Below, piece by piece: positions 17,856-27,200 of a stretch of DNA of 47,489 nt. Origin of the DNA: Firmicutes bacterium ADurb.Bin300 (GTDB lineage Bacteria > Bacillota > Clostridia > Oscillospirales > Acutalibacteraceae); NCBI GenBank assembly GCA_002069015.1, contig MWBL01000009.1, positions 1 to 47,489 on the forward strand. Direction: 5' to 3'. The notes under the pieces are model-generated. The model did not search any database. It was not told the origin of the DNA and saw only the letters and a program-made list of their open reading frames with translations. Made by a program: the position numbers and the translations under genes. How positions within the stretch are numbered: position 1 is the stretch's first letter; each line of letters begins with the position of its first letter.

Positions 17856-18382
17856 ATAAAACGGGAAAAACGGCTTTCGGAGGGGTTATAACGTCGATTT
17901 CTGTCGCCGCTATGTTTTTGACAACAATATTTCCGTTTTTTTCATATGTTTTGCCTATTTGTGCCGGAATACTTATGATTGTTGCAAACGAAGAGCTCGG
18001 AATGTCTTGGTCTTTCGGTATATATTCTGCAGTATCGGTTATTTCCCTTTTAATTTTAGCGGATAAGGAAGCCGCTATAATGTATATTGTAATTTTCGGT
18101 TACTATCCCATTATAAAAGGAAAAATCGAACACCTTGGAAAGGTGTTCGCATTAATTTTAAAACTTATAATTTGTAATACCGCTTTTGTAATTTCTTACT
18201 ATATCATTATTAAGATATTCGGGTTTTCGGGTGAAGAATTTGATGAGTTCGGCAAATATACAATCCCCATGCTAATAATCCTGTCAAATATTCTGTTTTT
18301 ATTAACAGACTTTATCCTAAGCGTACTGTCGGAGCTCTACAAAAAGCGAATTAAGAAGCACATAGGGAGAATATTCAAATAA
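17852..18382 (+). CDS. Integral membrane protein, unknown family
   Basis: A 176-residue, very hydrophobic protein with about five membrane spans and a basic C-terminus (KKRIKKHIGRIFK). Start overlaps the previous stop (ATGA), so it is coupled to the dockerin protein. The motif GYYPIIKGKIE in the middle loop recurs in small uncharacterised membrane proteins of Clostridia, as far as I recall; function unknown. It ends exactly where the convergent DapA-family gene ends, with no spacer. Confidence 0.7.
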   Translation: MNKTGKTAFGGVITSISVAAMFLTTIFPFFSYVLPICAGILMIVANEELGMSWSFGIYSAVSVISLLILADKEAAIMYIVIFGYYPIIKGKIEHLGKVFALILKLIICNTAFVISYYIIIKIFGFSGEEFDEFGKYTIPMLIILSNILFLLTDFILSVLSELYKKRIKKHIGRIFK

Positions 18383-19300
18383 TTAAATAGCTCCCTTATC
18401 AATCATATCCAAAACCTTATCAAGCTCTTCCAAAACAAAATTGCTGATCAGTTCCTTTTCTCTTCCGGGGAAAAGGAGGCGATCGGTTTTTATTATTGAG
18501 CGTCTTTTAAGCATATGTTTAAGACTCTTGTGATATGATGTTGAGGTGTAAAGCTCAAGATAGGGGAGAAGAGTCGTATAGTAAAGGTGGGTTGACCTGT
18601 CTTTATCACCTGAAAGATACGCTTGGACTACTGCATTATGAATTTCTTGCGCCTCGGTACCGGTCATAAAGGCAGTAATGCCAAGCTTGAGCATAAGCGG
18701 CATATTCTTGCCTGCAGCTCCGCCGATAATCTGCATTTCCTCCGGGGCTATTTTTGTAAGGCGATACAGCTTTTCCTGCCAATAACCCCCTTCGGCTTTT
18801 ACATATCCGATGTTTTCGATGTTGTTGTAAAGCGAAACAAGGAATTCAGGGGTAAAAACAGCGGAAGAGTTCCCGGTATCCTGAACAATTACGGGAAGCT
18901 TTGTCCGCTCGCACACCTTTTCATAGTAAACCCTAATCTCTTCGGCGTCCGCCTTTCCTATGGGGGGAGAGCATAGCATTATCATATCTGCACCCAAAGA
19001 CTCTGCGAGCATTGTATTATATATAGTGTCCCTTATTGAATTGGCAGCAGTTCCGATAAAAACGGGGACTCTGCCCGCCGTCGCGGATACTGTTGCCTTA
19101 ATGATAATTTCCCTGTCCTCTTTGGAGCACATTTGATATTCTGAAGCGCCCGCAAGGTGCCCGATGGCTTTACAACCTGCAGACAGACAGTAATCTACTA
19201 ACGAAAATATATCTTCCGTATCAATGTTGTCGTTTTCATCTAAAGGAGTCGGGAGAATAGGCATCATTCCAAAGAATCGCTCAAAGCTTCTCTTTTTCAA
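18383..19300 (-). CDS. DapA/NanA superfamily aldolase, atypical
   Basis: A 305-residue TIM-barrel aldolase of the dihydrodipicolinate synthase/N-acetylneuraminate lyase family, with a family-typical start (MMPILPTPLDENDNID), and the Schiff-base Lys in IGYVKAEGG (about residue 170). The usual catalytic Tyr (in YNxP) is missing: that place reads IVQDTGNSS. That argues against a genuine DapA and suggests another 2-keto-acid aldolase or dehydratase. The start is a TTG with AGGAAG about 10 nt upstream. It is downstream of a GPH sugar symporter, so a role in sugar-acid breakdown is plausible but inferred. Confidence 0.75.
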   Translation of the reverse strand: MKKRSFERFFGMMPILPTPLDENDNIDTEDIFSLVDYCLSAGCKAIGHLAGASEYQMCSKEDREIIIKATVSATAGRVPVFIGTAANSIRDTIYNTMLAESLGADMIMLCSPPIGKADAEEIRVYYEKVCERTKLPVIVQDTGNSSAVFTPEFLVSLYNNIENIGYVKAEGGYWQEKLYRLTKIAPEEMQIIGGAAGKNMPLMLKLGITAFMTGTEAQEIHNAVVQAYLSGDKDRSTHLYYTTLLPYLELYTSTSYHKSLKHMLKRRSIIKTDRLLFPGREKELISNFVLEELDKVLDMIDKGAI

Positions 19301-19338
19301 TCCGATATCACTTCCTGTTTCTAATTCGGGTCTTTTGG

Positions 19339-20910
19339 TTAATGTTTTAAGGATAGGATATCTTTACCTATCCACATTTCCTCCCATTTTATCCCCGATA
19401 TTTGCTCAATTTTTCGTTTTTGTTCCTCGCTTACGGTACATTTACCGGTTTCACGCTTTTGCAAAATCAGGTCTTTAATAATCTCGTGGTCCGTTTTTGT
19501 CATTTTATAGCGGAAAGTGGCAAAGACCGTGAAAGCGGCGAATATTGCGGGTAGTATTATAAAGTTTAAACGAAGTCCGAAAAGTGATTTTGGGGTTTGA
19601 TATTGCGGTTCTTTCTTTTGAGTGTCATATCCGAAAGCTTCAAGAGAAAAGCCTACAGCGTATGACATAAAGCTTGAAATAGTCTTAAAGAAAAAGGATT
19701 TGAATGTTGAGACTACGCCTTCCCTTTTTTCACCGGTTATCAGCTCATCAACATCAACAACATCAGGTTGAATATTGACCGCTACAAATCCGGGACCCGA
19801 AAAACCGAAATTATAGAGTATTGACGAAATTAATATTATTACAGTTGATACAGCTGACGGAGTAGTCGGGGTTATAAATATATTCAGAATTAAACCTATT
19901 ACCATAAAAGGTCCCAGCAGCTTCCCGCAAAACTGCTTGCCCTTATATTTTACAAGCAGAAAATTAAGCGGTGAGCCGCTCGCTTCCGCTATTCCGGCTA
20001 TAATATTAAGCGTGTTAAACAGCTTGTATTTGTTTGCGACACTAATGATAAAGTATTGGTCTGTATAGCTGTAGAGTCCCTTACTTATCATATAAAACAG
20101 GCTAATGATAAAATATTGTCTAAATGCTTTGTTCTTAAAAACACTAATATACTCAGCGACAATATTTCTTTTTGATAAATTCAAAGAATTGCCCTCAAGA
20201 GACGACGGCTCGTGAGTTTTTAGAAAGGTGCAAATAAGAGGGAGTGAAAACCAAATCGAAAGAATAATTCCAACCATCATATATTTAGGTCGATCGACAG
20301 GCGAAGGATCGGGAAGAGCTCCCAGAGCCACTTTAATATTGAAGCCGCTTAAAGCCATAGCGGTAAAAATAAAAGACGATATCTGTCCAATAGAATTCAT
20401 TATATATTCAATCATCTTGAATTGAGTTCTTAAAAAATATTGCGGTGCTATAGAGGGCAGCATAGCAGTGTGAGGGACACTTGCCATTGTATATGAGCAT
20501 CCGTAAAGAAGGCTTGCCAAAAGATAATAAATAAAAATATTCCTTGTGTTTCCGCTTGCGGAAATACCGAAGGAATACCACCTCATAATATATGAAGCCA
20601 CAAAGGGGAGTATAGCCCACAGCAGATATCTGCGGTGCCTGCCGAATTTTGAACGAGTATGGTCCGTTATGTAACCCATAAGAGGGTCAATAAAAGCATC
20701 TGCGATACCGCTGATAAGAGATATGGTTCCTGCAATTTTTGTTCCTAAACCTTCTACGAAGGTAAGAAACTGAAGATGATAAAGACTTATTGGGTAACCT
20801 GCTCCGCCCAACATTATATTTGCGCAGGAGTAATCGATTATCGGCTTTAAGTACTCCTTTGTATGCCCCTCAATTCCCGCCAAGCTCTTTATTCTGCCCT
20901 TAAATCCCAT
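19339..20910 (-). CDS. GPH-family sugar:cation symporter (MelB-like)
   Basis: A 523-residue, about 12-span major facilitator of the glycoside-pentoside-hexuronide group. The marks are the signature ADAFIDPLMGYITDHTRSKFGRHRR after the second span, and a second half with VDELITGEKREGVVSTFKSFFFKT. Family members import melibiose, xylosides, glucuronides and similar sugars with Na+ or H+. The cytosolic C-terminal extension is longer than in MelB. It lies 3 nt downstream of aroQ and 38 nt upstream of the atypical aldolase on the same strand, so the two are probably cotranscribed. Substrate not assignable. Confidence 0.85.
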   Translation of the reverse strand: MGFKGRIKSLAGIEGHTKEYLKPIIDYSCANIMLGGAGYPISLYHLQFLTFVEGLGTKIAGTISLISGIADAFIDPLMGYITDHTRSKFGRHRRYLLWAILPFVASYIMRWYSFGISASGNTRNIFIYYLLASLLYGCSYTMASVPHTAMLPSIAPQYFLRTQFKMIEYIMNSIGQISSFIFTAMALSGFNIKVALGALPDPSPVDRPKYMMVGIILSIWFSLPLICTFLKTHEPSSLEGNSLNLSKRNIVAEYISVFKNKAFRQYFIISLFYMISKGLYSYTDQYFIISVANKYKLFNTLNIIAGIAEASGSPLNFLLVKYKGKQFCGKLLGPFMVIGLILNIFITPTTPSAVSTVIILISSILYNFGFSGPGFVAVNIQPDVVDVDELITGEKREGVVSTFKSFFFKTISSFMSYAVGFSLEAFGYDTQKKEPQYQTPKSLFGLRLNFIILPAIFAAFTVFATFRYKMTKTDHEIIKDLILQKRETGKCTVSEEQKRKIEQISGIKWEEMWIGKDILSLKH

Positions 20911-20913
20911 CGG

Positions 20914-21354
20914 TTAAATCTCCTTGTCCTTTACTCTTAACAAATACTCCATTGCCTTTTTGTAACCCTCAAAGCCGAGTCCTGAAAACCGCTTTTGGGA
21001 ATAAAGCGATACAAAGGAAAAACTGCGGAAATCTTCACGATTATCTATATCGGTAAGGTGCACCTCAACACAGGGGAGGTTTACGGACTTTAAGGCATCA
21101 AGAATAGCAATGCTTGTGTGAGTAAAGGCTGCGGGATTGATAATTATTGCGTCAAAAGCTCCAAGTGCTTTTTGTATTTCGTCAACAATGTTCCCCTCAT
21201 GGTTAGACTGGAATAATGTAACTTGAACCCCGAGAAATCGGGCGCTTTCAGTTATGTAAAGACATAAATCATCATAGGTTTTGTTTCCGTACAAATCCGG
21301 CTCTCTTACGCCTAACATATTTAGATTTGGACCGTTAATAATTAACATTTTCAT
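20914..21354 (-). CDS. aroQ: 3-dehydroquinate dehydratase, type II
   Basis: The 146-residue protein matches type II dehydroquinase: LIINGPNLNMLGVREPDLYG at the start with the catalytic Tyr, FQSNHEGNIVDEIQKA, IIINPAAFTHTSIAILDAL and VEVHLTDIDNREDFR with the His proton donor. It converts 3-dehydroquinate to 3-dehydroshikimate. It overlaps the upstream aroE-aroK fusion by 20 nt, giving three consecutive steps of the shikimate pathway from two adjacent reading frames. Confidence 0.95.
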   Translation of the reverse strand: MKMLIINGPNLNMLGVREPDLYGNKTYDDLCLYITESARFLGVQVTLFQSNHEGNIVDEIQKALGAFDAIIINPAAFTHTSIAILDALKSVNLPCVEVHLTDIDNREDFRSFSFVSLYSQKRFSGLGFEGYKKAMEYLLRVKDKEI

Positions 21355-22612
21355 TCTTTAACGCCTCTAATACCATACTGACATTAGCATCAACAGAACT
21401 GTGGGCTCTGATTATGGTGTCTGCAAGCCCTTCATATATAGGCGTGCGAATCTCGGAAATTCTCTGCAAATTCTCAATAGATGTTGAAACGGGTCTTCCG
21501 TCTGTATATAAATCGGAAATATTTCGCTCAATATAAACTACAAATGAATTTTCCTTTATCGCATTTCTGTTTTCTTTTGACAAAACAGCTCCTCCGCCTG
21601 TGGAAATAATGTAGCCGCTTTCTTTGCAGAATTTGAGCGTTACATTTCTTTCGGCTTCTCTGAAATACGCTTCGCCTCTTGTCGAGAATATATCGGAAAC
21701 GGACATCATTTCAGCCTTTTCGATTTCGTGGTCAATATCAATGTAGGAGCGCTCAAGAGTCTGAGCTAAAGTACGTCCGATATTTGATTTACCCGAACCG
21801 GGCATGCCGATAAGAGTAATATTTCTTTTGTCCACAAGAAGCTTTTTTTTGATTGTATCAATTAATGAGCTGTCAAACTGTTCATCCAAAAATATCTGAG
21901 CCTGATATACACTGCTTGCGGCAAGAATATATAAACCGGAGATAGCACGTATATTCCGCTCCATAGCCTGCTGCATAAAAGCGGTTCTTATCGGATTATA
22001 GACAAAATCAATAACATGTGTAATCGTCTTAAAGCCCTCAAGATCGACAGGAGAAATCCCATTATTAGGATACATACCGACGGGAGTGGCATTAATAACA
22101 ATATCGCTGTCATAATGAACGCTTAAATTATCATAGTTGTTAGGTCCGTGGCGAGAGACAAGGACGACCTTAGCGGCACCATCTTCATTTAAGGCAACGC
22201 GTGCCGCGTTTGCGGTGCCACCCGTTCCCAGAATTAATATTTTCTTCCCTTTGACATCTACGCTATGCTTTTTTAGAAGAGCCTTAAAGGCGTCATAATC
22301 GGTGTTATATCCTTTTATCGTTCCATCCTCGTCTTTTGTTATAAAGTTCACATAATGAGATTTAATGGCAGAGCCTGAAACAGCCGTAGAGAGATCATAA
22401 GCAATCTTTTTATAAGGTGAGGCAATACTGAGCGCCTTGTGTTCTGTGGTTTTTAAAAATGCTTGAAGATTATTTGGCTCAATATCATAAAGCTTATATT
22501 CGTAATTGCCGATTAGCGAGTTTATATATAGTCCATAAGAGTAAGACAGAGAATGTCCTACAAGACCGAATTTTTTATCAGACAAGTCGCCCAATGAATC
22601 ACCGTCTTTCAT
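21335..22612 (-). CDS. aroE-aroK: Fused shikimate dehydrogenase-shikimate kinase
   Basis: A 425-residue bifunctional protein. Residues 1 to about 260 are AroE: FGLVGHSLSYSY, ASPYKK with the catalytic Lys, GYNTDYDAF with the catalytic Asp, NADP-binding LILGTGGTANAAR and NATPVGMYPN. Residues about 262-425 are AroK: P-loop LIGMPGSGKSNIG, shikimate-binding DIDHEIE, RGEAYFREAE, STGGGAV and the lid Arg in DGRPVS. It reduces dehydroshikimate, then phosphorylates shikimate. The first ATG (22612) has no ribosome site and is only about 8 nt after a -10 box; TTG codons at 22594 or 22585 are possible true starts. aroQ overlaps its end. Confidence 0.93.
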   Translation of the reverse strand: MKDGDSLGDLSDKKFGLVGHSLSYSYGLYINSLIGNYEYKLYDIEPNNLQAFLKTTEHKALSIASPYKKIAYDLSTAVSGSAIKSHYVNFITKDEDGTIKGYNTDYDAFKALLKKHSVDVKGKKILILGTGGTANAARVALNEDGAAKVVLVSRHGPNNYDNLSVHYDSDIVINATPVGMYPNNGISPVDLEGFKTITHVIDFVYNPIRTAFMQQAMERNIRAISGLYILAASSVYQAQIFLDEQFDSSLIDTIKKKLLVDKRNITLIGMPGSGKSNIGRTLAQTLERSYIDIDHEIEKAEMMSVSDIFSTRGEAYFREAERNVTLKFCKESGYIISTGGGAVLSKENRNAIKENSFVVYIERNISDLYTDGRPVSTSIENLQRISEIRTPIYEGLADTIIRAHSSVDANVSMVLEALKNENVNY

Positions 22613-22619
22613 ACCCTAA

Positions 22620-22648
22620 AACATACAACATTAAAATAAATTTGTCAA
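22620..22648 (-). promoter_or_regulatory. Promoter for aroEK-aroQ
   Basis: Minus-strand TTGACA (plus 22643-22648), 17-bp spacer, TATGTT (plus 22620-22625). Because the first in-frame ATG is only 8 bp beyond the -10 box, translation would be leaderless from it or begin at a downstream TTG. Confidence 0.6.
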
Positions 22649-22659
22649 ATATTCTTAGC

Positions 22660-22687
22660 TTGTTTGTAAAAGTTTTGGTAATATAAT
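22660..22687 (+). promoter_or_regulatory. Promoter for the small lipoprotein gene
   Basis: TTGTTT at 22660-22665, 16-bp spacer, TATAAT at 22682-22687. Confidence 0.5.
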
Positions 22688-22740
22688 TATTGCAAAATAG
22701 CTGTTACTGTGATAAAATGAAAAAGCGAAAGGATGGTTAT

Positions 22741-23145
22741 ATGAAAAGACTGTTTGCCGTGTTCGCCGCTTTGCTCCTTTTTTTGAGCGTGGTATCATGT
22801 GGGAAGCCGGATAATAATGAATCTTTCTCTCAATCGGATGTTTTAAGCACTAATCCGTCAGAAAGCGAAGCGCAGGACGTTATCGCTTCATCTTCGGATG
22901 CTCCCGAAGCTTCTGATACCGCTTCTTTCACAAAAACCAAAACAGACTCAAAGCAAAACAGTACAGTCAATCCTTCTAAAAATAATCCTCCCGTAAGCTC
23001 GGCTTCTACTGAAAAACAAAGTAATGAGGCTCCTACCGTTACAAATAAAAATAATAATAATACTACTACTACTGAAAAGTCCGAGTCAACGACCGGTCAG
23101 GTACAGCTTGCTACCGGTGATGGAATTGACTATGGCTGGTACTAA
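22741..23145 (+). CDS. Small lipoprotein with Ser/Thr/Asn-rich tail
   Basis: 134 residues: a lipoprotein signal peptide with a lipobox ending SVVSC (Cys about residue 20), then a low-complexity chain rich in Ser, Thr, Asn and Pro with runs of Asn and Thr, and no globular domain that I recognise. It is likely tethered to the membrane outer face. The start at 22741 follows AAAGGATGG; an upstream ATG at 22690 would spoil the signal peptide. It resembles the N-terminal and linker part of the lipoprotein at 29880 in composition. Function unknown. Confidence 0.7.
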   Translation: MKRLFAVFAALLLFLSVVSCGKPDNNESFSQSDVLSTNPSESEAQDVIASSSDAPEASDTASFTKTKTDSKQNSTVNPSKNNPPVSSASTEKQSNEAPTVTNKNNNNTTTTEKSESTTGQVQLATGDGIDYGWY

Positions 23146-23156
23146 AAACTACAAAT

Positions 23157-23183
23157 GACCTGCGTATATCGCGGGTCTTTTTT
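23157..23183. terminator. Terminator between lipoprotein gene and pfkA
   Basis: GACCTGCG at 23157-23164 pairs with CGCGGGTC at 23170-23177 (one G-T pair), followed by a T6 run on the plus strand. It ends the lipoprotein transcript; pfkA converges on it from the other side. Confidence 0.8.
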
Positions 23184-24153
23184 ATATTGAAATTTCATTG
23201 GCGATTCTGTAAAGGTCAAGATCAATGGTTTTGCTCATGGAAAGTGCTTCATAAATATCAAGGTCTAAAATATTATCAGAGCGGGTAACCACTATTCTGT
23301 TCCCGATTCCCTTAATAAGAATATGAACGGCACGGTTTCCCATTTGACTTGCAAGAACCCTGTCTCGCACAGAAGGAGAGCCGCCTCTTTGAACGTGCCC
23401 GAGAATAGTTGCGCGGCTTTCTACCCCCGTGTGCTTTTGTATATATTTAGCAAGCTCGTCTACGCTGCCGATTCCCTTTACTCCCTCTGAAACCAAAATC
23501 ACAAAGTGCTCTTTTCCGGTTTTCTGAGTGCGACGCATTCTATCAATTACATAATTTTCAATATCAAGTTTAATTTCCGGAACTAGTATGCACGTAGCTC
23601 CGATAGCAAGTCCGGCATTTAAGGCGAGAAAACCGGAATTTCTTCCCATTACCTCGACCACAGAGCATCGGTGGTGAGATTCGGTGGTATCACGGATTCT
23701 GTCAACCATATCCATTATAGTATTCATTGCCGTATCGTAGCCTATAGTATAATCGCATGAGGCTATATCATTATCTATTGTTCCCGGAATTCCGATACAC
23801 GGAATTCCTTTTTTTGATAAATCTGAAGCCCCTTTGAATGAGCCGTCACCACCTATGACGACTAAACCGTCAAGTCCTACTTCGTGGCACACATCCACGG
23901 CTTTATTAATACCCTCATCTGTCCTGAATTCATCACAACGTGCAGAATAAAGTATAGTTCCGCCGCGATGGATTATATCCGACACCGAACGAAGATTCAT
24001 TTCATACATATCGCCGTCAATAAGCCCTCTGAAACCGCGGCGAATTCCCATAACGCGCATTCCGCTTTCACAGCCTGTCCTCACTACAGCCCTAATCGCT
24101 GCGTTCATTCCCGGCGCATCGCCGCCGCTTGTGAGTACCCCGATAGTCTTCAT
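23182..24153 (-). CDS. pfkA: 6-phosphofructokinase, ATP-dependent
   Basis: A 323-residue group A phosphofructokinase that phosphorylates fructose 6-phosphate in glycolysis. Marks: GVLTSGGDAPGMNAAIRAVV at the start, GGDGS (Gly at the ATP-selective place; PPi-dependent enzymes carry Asp), PGTIDNDI with the catalytic Asp, VEVMGRNSG, and ATILGHVQRGGSPS at the allosteric/substrate site. It lies downstream of dnaE, a gene order common in Firmicutes, but has its own promoter in the 121-bp gap. GGGGG precedes the ATG. Confidence 0.96.
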   Translation of the reverse strand: MKTIGVLTSGGDAPGMNAAIRAVVRTGCESGMRVMGIRRGFRGLIDGDMYEMNLRSVSDIIHRGGTILYSARCDEFRTDEGINKAVDVCHEVGLDGLVVIGGDGSFKGASDLSKKGIPCIGIPGTIDNDIASCDYTIGYDTAMNTIMDMVDRIRDTTESHHRCSVVEVMGRNSGFLALNAGLAIGATCILVPEIKLDIENYVIDRMRRTQKTGKEHFVILVSEGVKGIGSVDELAKYIQKHTGVESRATILGHVQRGGSPSVRDRVLASQMGNRAVHILIKGIGNRIVVTRSDNILDLDIYEALSMSKTIDLDLYRIANEISI

Positions 24154-24187
24154 AATTAACCCCCAAATACTGTTTTACAACCAGTTA

Positions 24188-24215
24188 ATTATATCATAAA
24201 ATTTTACTTTTTCAA
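24188..24215 (-). promoter_or_regulatory. Promoter for pfkA
   Basis: Minus-strand TTGAAA (plus 24210-24215), 16-bp spacer, TATAAT (plus 24188-24193), 35 bp upstream of the pfkA ATG. Confidence 0.65.
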
Positions 24216-24274
24216 CGGCAAAATATAAGATTAAACATATGATTTTACGATTTTTTAGTCTAAACTGACGAAAA

Positions 24275-27200
24275 TTAACTCCAGACAATCACATTGGTTT
24301 CTCCTAACATTCTTTTCAATTCATTTAATAGAGGGTCATTTAACGAAACAAGCAGGTCGGCACCGAGAAAGGTATATTCTTTACTGCTTTCTCTATAAAG
24401 ATAAACAGGTGTTCTTCCCTCAAATATGGAGAGGAGATTTTTGATTTTCCTTTCCGGTTCCCCATCAGAAGCGTTAAGCCTTAAATACAGTCCGTTTTTA
24501 CGGGTTCTAGACCTGGCATCTTTTTTTGTACTAATGTCTTTTTGTGTTAAGTTCAAATTAATCAAATCTGATACGGCTGTGACATTCTGTGGTATAAGCT
24601 TTGTTTCCCCGTCATTCTTTTTTGAGATTTTAACAGTTAAGCATAAGATACTGCCCTCATTTAATAAAAAGGCATATTTTGTAAGCACTTGAGGAAATAT
24701 AATCAGTTCACATGCGCCCGTCGCATCTTCGAAATCTGCAAATGCCATAATTTCATCTTTTTTTGTTATCTTTTTTTTCATTTTTGTTAGTATACCTAAT
24801 ACTACTGCATACTCATCAAGATATATGTTATCGGAAAAATTTTCATCTTCTTTAATAATTTGTGCAATATTTGTACAATTTAGTTTTTTTGCAAGCTGGC
24901 GATACTCTTCAAGCGGGTGACCGGATATATAAAGTCCGGTAGCTTCTTTTTCAAAGCTCAAAAGCTCGGCTCGAGGAATTTCGGGCAGTTTATTTAAGAA
25001 AAATTCAGGCTGCTCAGCTTCTTCGTTAATATTAGCAAAAGACATTTGACCTTCAAGGTTTTTCTTTTTTTCCGTTTCAAGCTGATCCAAAATAAGCGCA
25101 AGAGATTGAAGCATTTCTCGTCTGTTATAACCGAGATTATCAAGAGCTCCGCTTTTAATGATGCTCTCTGCAGCGCGTCTGTTAAAATCTTCACCGTAAA
25201 GACGCTTACAAAAATCGTAAAAGGAAGAAAATGGTGCCCCTTCACGTTTTACTATAATTTTTGAAATAAAGTTCTTTCCGAGATTACGTATTGCAAGCAG
25301 TCCGAACCGAATATCACTGCCCTCAACAGTAAAACCGTAGGAGCTGCTGTTAACATGGGGCGCAAGAACCTTAATTCCCATTCGAAGACATTCTTGAATA
25401 TATAAAGAAATTTTACCACTGTCATCAAGGATGCTTGTCAAAAGAGCTGCCATAAATTCTTTGGGATATTTAACTTTAAGATATGCCGTTGTATAGGCTA
25501 TAAGGCCGTACGCCGCAGTGTGACTTTTATTAAAGCCGTATGAGGCAAAAGAAACCATATCGGAGAAAATTGCGTTGGCGGTTTTCGCGTCTATCCCGCG
25601 ATTTACGGCGCCTTCTACGATAATATTTCCGTCTTTGTCAAAAAGACCGTTAATGAATATATCCCTCTCGTGCTCCATAACATCATGCTTTTTTTTGCTC
25701 ATTGCTCTGCGAACAACGTCTGCTCTGCCGAATGAGTATCCCGCAAGCGTTCTGAACGTTTGCATTACTTGTTCTTGATATACCATACACCCGGATGTTT
25801 CGTCGAGGATATCTTTTAATTGAGGAGTTCTGTATTTTATAAGGCTTGGATTTTTTTTGTTCGCTAGATACGAGTCTATAAAAAACATCGGTCCCGGTCT
25901 GTATAAGGCTATAGCAGCGGCAACGTCCTCAAAGCGCTCCGGTTTTAAGTTAACTATCAAATTTGTCATCCCTGAGGATTCACATTGAAACACGCCCAGT
26001 GTGTTGCCTTTTTGCAATTCAGTGTAGACAAGGCTGCAATCAAGAGGAATATTTTTTACCGAAAAATCATGAGAATGCCTTTTTATCAGCTTTTCAGCGT
26101 CGTTTATGACCGTTAAGGTGCGAAGACCCAAAAAGTCCATTTTTAAGAGTCCCAATTCCTCAATTTCAGTCATTGTATACTGCGTTACAACGGCATCGTC
26201 ATTTTTTGCAAGCGGAACATAATCGGATACGGCGTTTTTTGTAATAACGACACCGGCAGCATGTGTCGAAGCGTGGCGCGGCATACCCTCGACTTTTTTC
26301 GCGGTATCAACAACTCTTTTTACTCTTTCGTCGGAGTTATAAAGGTTACGCAAATCCTCGCTCTTATCAAGGGCAGAAGAGATTGAGATATTTAACTCTC
26401 TTGGAATAAGCTTTGCAATTGTATCACTTAACGAGTAAGGATATCCCAAAGCGCGCGCGACATCTCTTATTGCCGCCCTTGCAGCCATTGTACCAAAGGT
26501 TACAATTTGGGCAACCCTGTCTTCGCCGTATTTATTAATTACATATTCAATAACTTCGCCTCTTCGCTCATAGCAAAAGTCGATGTCTATGTCAGGCATA
26601 CTGATTCTTTCCGGATTCAAGAATCTTTCAAACAAAAGACCGTGTTCGATAGGGTCTATTCCGGTAATACCCATACAAAAAGCTGCAAGACTTCCTGCGG
26701 CAGAGCCTCTGCCGGGTCCGACAGGTATATCATTTTTTACGGCATAACCTATAAAATCAGCAACTATAAGAAAATAATCGGTAAAGCCCATTTTTTCTAT
26801 GACATCAAGTTCATACTCAAGGCGCCGGATATAAGCCTCGGGTACACAGGAGCGGAATATTTTGCTTAAACCCTCATAACAAAGCTTTTTCATATAGTCA
26901 TGATGGGGAACATCCTCATCTAAATGAAAATCCGGCAGTTTAGTAATACCGTATTCGAATTCAAGCTCGCACATATCGGCGATTCTTACAGTATTTTCGG
27001 TTGCTCCTTCCCAATCTCCGAAAATATCCTTCATTTCGTCAGCACTCTTTAAATATAAGCTGTCGGATTGAAAATCAAGCCCCGTATTTTCATCAACCGT
27101 CTTGTTTGTCGCGATACAAATAAGGACCTTTTGGACCTGAGCATCTTCCTTTAGCAGATAATGTACGTCATTAGTGGCGACATAAGGTATACCTGTCCTT

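Noticed and set aside
23041-23090. Short AAT/ACT runs that could be taken for a microsatellite or repeat array
   Set aside because: They are coding Asn and Thr runs within the lipoprotein frame; no phase-variation evidence.
26507-26869. 120-codon plus-strand frame
   Set aside because: Lies wholly opposite dnaE and shows no domain features.
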